A stretch of 34,547 bases of DNA from an uncultured Blautia sp. (lineage in GTDB: Bacteria; Bacillota; Clostridia; Lachnospirales; Lachnospiraceae): contig NZ_CAKRXI010000033.1 in the NCBI RefSeq assembly GCF_934424005.1, forward strand, positions 1 to 34,547, read 5' to 3'. Each line of letters opens with the position of its first letter. Position 1 is the first letter of the stretch. This document shows, in pieces, positions 31,208-34,547 of this stretch. Below the pieces are notes generated by a model that saw only the letters and a program-made list of their open reading frames with translations, did no database searches and was not told the origin of the DNA. The position numbers and the translations under genes were made by a program.

Positions 31208-32359
31208 TTACTGTTCCTCCTGCTGTCCATAATTGCCAAGCACTCTCATCCGATTGGCTTCCGCTTCTAATCCTCGCAGGGCATTTTTAACTGCCGGTTC
31301 TTCCAGATTCCCTTCAAAATCCACAAAAAATCTGTATTCCCACTTTTTACCTGTGATTGGGCGAGATTCAATTTTTGTCATACTCAGTCCGTTGTAAATA
31401 AAATGAGAAAGCATATTATACAAAGTTCCGCTTTCGTGTGGAAGTTCGAAACAAACACTTACTTTAGCCGCACTTTTCTCATAGACCGGATGCGCACTGA
31501 CAATGATAAATCTCGTCACGTTCTGGTCATTGTAGCAGATATTCTCTGCCATTACAGAAAGTCCGTAAAGCTCTCCTGCCGCCCGGCTCGCAATTGCTGC
31601 CTGTGACCGATTCATCTCTTCATGAACTTTTTTGGCAGCTCCCGCGGTGTTCTCCGTCTTTACGATTTTCCAGTCCGGATGGCTTTCCAGATATTTTTTA
31701 CACTGTGCCAACGCCTGTGGGTGAGAATAGACTGTTTTAATCTCATCCAGAGAAGTCTCCGGAATTCCAAGCAGAACATGCTCCACTTTCACGCCCTGTT
31801 CCCCGACGATATACAACTGATATTCCGTCAGAAGATCGTAAATATCCGTCACAATACCCTCTGTAGAGTTTTCGATCGGCAGTACTGCATAATCTGCTTT
31901 TCCCGATGCAACTTCTTCCATAGCATCTCGGAATGTTTTTACATGGTAACTATTGACCGCATCAGAAAAATACGCACGCATGGCAGCATAACTGTAAGCA
32001 CCTTCTACTCCCTGAAAAACAACATTCACCCCTGTCATAGGAAGTGCATCTACCATCTCATAATCTTTTGTATCGTTTTCAACTCCATTTTTGGTCAGTA
32101 ACTGATACTGTCTCTTTCTGCTGATCGCCATGATCTGCTGAAAAAGCTCCTGTGCCCCAAGTTCATTGAATTCCCCATGAGCAGATTCTTTCAGGACTTC
32201 TATTTTGTCCTGCTCGCGTTTTGGATCCAGAACCTTTTTTCCTGTATGTATCTTGTATTCTGCAACATCTTCGCAGACTTTCATTCTTTTTTCAAAAAGT
32301 CGCAAGATTTCTTTGTCTATCACATCAATTTCCTTACGACATTCCAGTAAATCTGTCAT
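31208..32359 (-). CDS. pheA: Bifunctional chorismate mutase/prephenate dehydratase
   Basis: The 383-residue protein has an AroQ-type chorismate mutase domain at 1-88 (LLECRKEIDVIDKEILRLFEKRM, VAEYK). Prephenate dehydratase follows (VVFQGVEGAYSYAAM, then LPIENSTEGIVTDIYDLL). The C-terminal ACT domain has MTKIESRPITGKKWEYRFFVDFEG. It takes chorismate via prephenate to phenylpyruvate; the ESRP motif predicts feedback inhibition by phenylalanine. It overlaps the folC stop by four bases (ATGA). Confidence 0.96.
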   Translation of the reverse strand: MTDLLECRKEIDVIDKEILRLFEKRMKVCEDVAEYKIHTGKKVLDPKREQDKIEVLKESAHGEFNELGAQELFQQIMAISRKRQYQLLTKNGVENDTKDYEMVDALPMTGVNVVFQGVEGAYSYAAMRAYFSDAVNSYHVKTFRDAMEEVASGKADYAVLPIENSTEGIVTDIYDLLTEYQLYIVGEQGVKVEHVLLGIPETSLDEIKTVYSHPQALAQCKKYLESHPDWKIVKTENTAGAAKKVHEEMNRSQAAIASRAAGELYGLSVMAENICYNDQNVTRFIIVSAHPVYEKSAAKVSVCFELPHESGTLYNMLSHFIYNGLSMTKIESRPITGKKWEYRFFVDFEGNLEEPAVKNALRGLEAEANRMRVLGNYGQQEEQ

Positions 32360-33654
32360 GAATTCTTTTCCTCCTGAGTTTTGACAATTGTTGTAATTTC
32401 CCCGATAAAAGACAGAGAGCCAAAAGAAAGGATGACATCCTCCCGTCCTGCCATGGCAAATATTTTATCTACCGCATCCAGAATGCTGTCCGCAGCCTGC
32501 ACGTGCGGATTACATTTTTTTACTTCTTCCGCAAGTTCCTGCGCCGGCAGGGCACGTGGATTATCTGGTGTCTCGATCGTAATGATCTGCTCTGCATAGG
32601 GGCAGAGTTTCCGAATAATATAAGGATAATCCTTATCACGGAAAACTCCCATGATAAAGAACAGTTTGCGTCCTTTAAAATACTTCCGCACAGAATCCTC
32701 CAACATATCTGCTGCAGCCGGATTATGTGCTCCGTCCACAATAAACAAAGGCTCTCTGTGAATGATTGTCAGACGTCCATTCCATTTCGTATCCTTCAGA
32801 CCTTTTTTTCGCTGTTCAACTGTTGTCGGATATCCGACTCGTCCCAACACCTCAAGTGCCTCCAGTGCAAGTGCTGCATTCTCCGTCTGATAAGATCCTG
32901 CCAGTGCCAACTCATAGTTTTCTCCCCGGTACTCCAGCGTCTGTCCCGCAAAATCTTCTTTCACTGCTTTTGCTTCATGCAGGTCTGCCTCTGTCAGATC
33001 TGCACCGTTTTCACGGCACACTCGCTCTATTACAGCCATAGTCTCCGGCTGTTGGCCGACCGTTACAACACTGCATCCAGGTTTGATGATTCCTGCCTTC
33101 TTTTCTGCAATTTCAGAAAGCGTGTTTCCAAGAAATGCCTGATGATCCATACTGATTGGAACGAGCACTGCAAGAACTGTATTTCGAATGATGTTTGTTG
33201 CATCCAGATTTCCACCCATTCCAACTTCCAGAATTACCAGATCACATTTTTCTTCGGCAAAAAATAAAAAAGCCACCGCCGTTTCTATTTCAAATGGGGT
33301 GGGATGTGCAAGACCTTCTGTAGTCATTTCTTTAATTGCTGCAGCAACCCTGGTCACATATCCCGCAAATTGTTCTCTGCTCACCGCACTGCCGGCCACT
33401 TCCATCTTCTCACGATAAGAATATACGGATGGGGAAATATATCTTCCGACACGATATCCAGCTTCCGAAAGTGTAGTATACAGATAAGCAATTACGGATC
33501 CCTTGCCATTGGTTCCTGCTACGTGAACATATTTTAACTGATCCTGGGGATTTCCCAGTCGTTTCATCAGCTCTTTTATATTTGTAAGATCCAGAGCACC
33601 GCCCGCATAACGGTCCGCGTCTTTTACATATGCTCTGCTTTGTTGATAGTCCAT
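32356..33654 (-). CDS. folC: Folylpolyglutamate/dihydrofolate synthase
   Basis: The 432-residue Mur-ligase-like enzyme starting MDYQQSRAYV has the P-loop VAGTNGKGSV (45-54), then YISPSVYSYREKMEV, MGGNLDATNII and the C-terminal ligase domain with VDGAHNPAAADML. It adds glutamates to folates and may also join dihydropteroate to glutamate. The ATG at 33654 has AGGAG nine bases upstream; the longer in-frame reading to 33708 runs into the promoter and is rejected. It is the first gene of folC-pheA-DUF815-ppx-ppk1. Confidence 0.95.
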   Translation of the reverse strand: MDYQQSRAYVKDADRYAGGALDLTNIKELMKRLGNPQDQLKYVHVAGTNGKGSVIAYLYTTLSEAGYRVGRYISPSVYSYREKMEVAGSAVSREQFAGYVTRVAAAIKEMTTEGLAHPTPFEIETAVAFLFFAEEKCDLVILEVGMGGNLDATNIIRNTVLAVLVPISMDHQAFLGNTLSEIAEKKAGIIKPGCSVVTVGQQPETMAVIERVCRENGADLTEADLHEAKAVKEDFAGQTLEYRGENYELALAGSYQTENAALALEALEVLGRVGYPTTVEQRKKGLKDTKWNGRLTIIHREPLFIVDGAHNPAAADMLEDSVRKYFKGRKLFFIMGVFRDKDYPYIIRKLCPYAEQIITIETPDNPRALPAQELAEEVKKCNPHVQAADSILDAVDKIFAMAGREDVILSFGSLSFIGEITTIVKTQEEKNS

Positions 33655-33698
33655 TTGCTGTGTCTCCTGTGTTTCATAAATAATTGTGTATTTATACA

Positions 33699-33727
33699 AA
33701 TATAGCATTTACGTATGTTTTTTTCAA
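33699..33727 (-). promoter_or_regulatory. folC operon promoter
   Basis: On minus, TTGAAA (33722-33727) and TATATT (33699-33704) are 17 bases apart, about 40 bases before the folC ATG. Two copies of ATTTACGTAT (33707-33716, 33743-33752) lie in the spacer and upstream of the -35. Confidence 0.7.
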
Positions 33728-33790
33728 GACTGGGAGATACTTATTTACGTATTCTTAACACGTTTTTATCAGGAATCAGGAGTAGCTGCC

Positions 33791-34186
33791 ATGAATCAGA
33801 ATATCTCAAATTTTTTACTGTGCGGTTCTGCCGGATGGTGCATGGAGATTTTCTGGACCGGTCTTCATTCACTTTTTACCGGTCAGAAGACTCTTACAGG
33901 AAAGACTTCTCTTTTGATGTTTCCCATCTACGGCTGTGCCGCTGTTATTGCTCCACTGTCCGTAAAATTATCTTCTTTCCCATTCTTTTACCGTGGAATC
34001 CTGTATACTGCCGGATTCTATCTTGTGGAATTCATCAGTGGAAGCTTCCTGAAGCAGTTCGGCATGTGTCCCTGGGATTACAGCGGTGTACCGTTGCAAT
34101 GTCATGGTGTCATCCGTCTGGACTATGCGCCACTGTGGTTTACTGCCGGACTGATTTTCGAGAAAATACTTATGAAATCTTCTTGA
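33791..34186 (+). CDS. Small integral membrane protein, CmpB/PF06541-like
   Basis: The 131-residue protein has about four membrane segments: LLCGSAGWCMEIFWTGL, LMFPIYGCAAVIAPLSV, GILYTAGFYLVEFISG and APLWFTAGLIFEKIL. The pattern GWCMEIFWTG and CPWDYSG resembles the putative ABC transporter type IV (CmpB, PF06541) family. No ATP-binding partner is adjacent and its function is unknown. The ATG at 33791 has CAGGAG eight bases before it; upstream in-frame starts lack a site. It diverges from folC and its stop codon overlaps the pyrB promoter. Confidence 0.75.
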   Translation: MNQNISNFLLCGSAGWCMEIFWTGLHSLFTGQKTLTGKTSLLMFPIYGCAAVIAPLSVKLSSFPFFYRGILYTAGFYLVEFISGSFLKQFGMCPWDYSGVPLQCHGVIRLDYAPLWFTAGLIFEKILMKSS

Positions 34187-34211
34187 AAAATCGATTCCAC
34201 TAGTATATGAT
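34183..34211 (+). promoter_or_regulatory. pyrB promoter
   Basis: TTGAAA (34183-34188) and TATGAT (34206-34211) are 17 bases apart. The -35 overlaps the stop of the preceding gene. The transcript has a leader of about 65 bases with a hairpin at 34223-34258. Confidence 0.7.
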
Positions 34212-34222
34212 TGTGCAAGAGA

Positions 34223-34258
34223 GAAAATTTCTGTAACTGAAAACAGTAACAAATTTTC
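34223..34258 (+). promoter_or_regulatory. Hairpin in the pyrB leader
   Basis: GAAAATTT (34223-34230) pairs with AAATTTTC (34251-34258), and inside it GTAACTG (34233-34239) faces CAGTAAC (34244-34250) with one A-A mismatch around AAAA. No T-run follows and the ribosome site starts ten bases later. It may affect mRNA stability or pyrimidine response; neither is shown. Confidence 0.5.
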
Positions 34259-34281
34259 CACATCAATAAGGGAGGTTTCAC

Positions 34282-34547
34282 ATGAGACATTTAATGAGCC
34301 CGCTGGATCTTTCTAAGGAAGAACTTGAAGATCTTCTCACTCTTGCCAGCGACATTGAAAAAAATCCAAAAAAATACGCGCACGTCTGCGATGATAAGCG
34401 ACTTGCCACCTGTTTTTACGAACCAAGTACACGTACACGTTTAAGTTTTGAAGCAGCCATGATGAATCTTGGCGGCAAGGTTTTAGGTTTCTCTTCAGCC
34501 GGTTCCAGTTCCGCTGCCAAAGGCGAAAGTGTTGCCGATACAATTCG
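34282..34547 (+). CDS. pyrB: Aspartate carbamoyltransferase catalytic chain (partial)
   Basis: The first 88 codons are present and the reading frame runs off the right edge. The sequence [19 protein letters not shown] and the carbamoyl phosphate-binding motif [16 protein letters not shown] (Ser49-Thr50-Arg51-Thr52-Arg53) identify it. SSSAAKGES follows, containing the loop Ser and Lys that contact substrate. It carries out the first committed step of pyrimidine synthesis. AAGGGAGG (34268-34275) precedes the ATG. Its own promoter and a leader hairpin lie upstream; the rest of the pyr genes would be to the right. Confidence 0.96.
   Translation, partial: MRHLMSPLDLSKEELEDLLTLASDIEKNPKKYAHVCDDKRLATCFYEPSTRTRLSFEAAMMNLGGKVLGFSSAGSSSAAKGESVADTI

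Overview
The window looks like chromosome from a low-to-mid GC anaerobic Firmicute, most likely Lachnospiraceae (Clostridia). The gene order rimP-nusA-rnpM-ylxQ-infB-rbfA-nrnA-truB-ribF-rpsO-pnp is the Gram-positive arrangement. DUF5662, DUF1292 and DUF815 proteins, a class III ribonucleotide reductase activase and the AGGAGG-type ribosome binding sites fit the same group. The family-level placement is inference; no 16S gene is present. Almost everything is on the minus strand. Only a DUF1292 gene, a small membrane protein gene and the start of pyrB are on plus.

Left end (1-4355), accessory: the 5' end of a group IIC intron lies exactly behind a terminator hairpin. Upstream of it is a compact three-gene unit, Xre regulator -> ImmA/IrrE zinc peptidase -> PIN-like nuclease, with a strong promoter and a palindromic operator. 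This is the best candidate in the window for a poorly described toxin-antitoxin or defence-type system. Next come a GntR/YtrA regulator and its two-gene ABC exporter, controlled by a symmetric array of 10-bp-phased half-sites.

4356-8209: exoA, a GH13/GlgX-like protein lacking the catalytic nucleophile, and a DUF5662 protein form one minus-strand unit. A DUF1292 gene with an N-terminal cysteine cluster diverges from it and shares a bidirectional terminator with dut.

8210-20457, translation and RNA: rimP to ribF form a coupled operon that begins with a promoter and a leader terminator, probably NusA autoregulation. rpsO has its own promoter and a leader that can fold as a pseudoknot. A long hairpin separates rpsO from pnp, and nrdG and dut follow pnp.

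20458-24972: a parE-parC type topoisomerase pair, then a tRNA-Glu(CUC) gene with its own promoter and terminator.

24973-33654: folC -> pheA -> DUF815 AAA+ protein -> ppx -> ppk1 -> PTS EIIC-like permease, all on minus with short gaps or overlaps. This joins folate/phenylalanine synthesis with polyphosphate metabolism. The right end carries a divergent small membrane protein gene and the first 88 codons of pyrB. No CRISPR array, rRNA or complete insertion sequence was seen, and no stretch over 300 bases lacks a gene.
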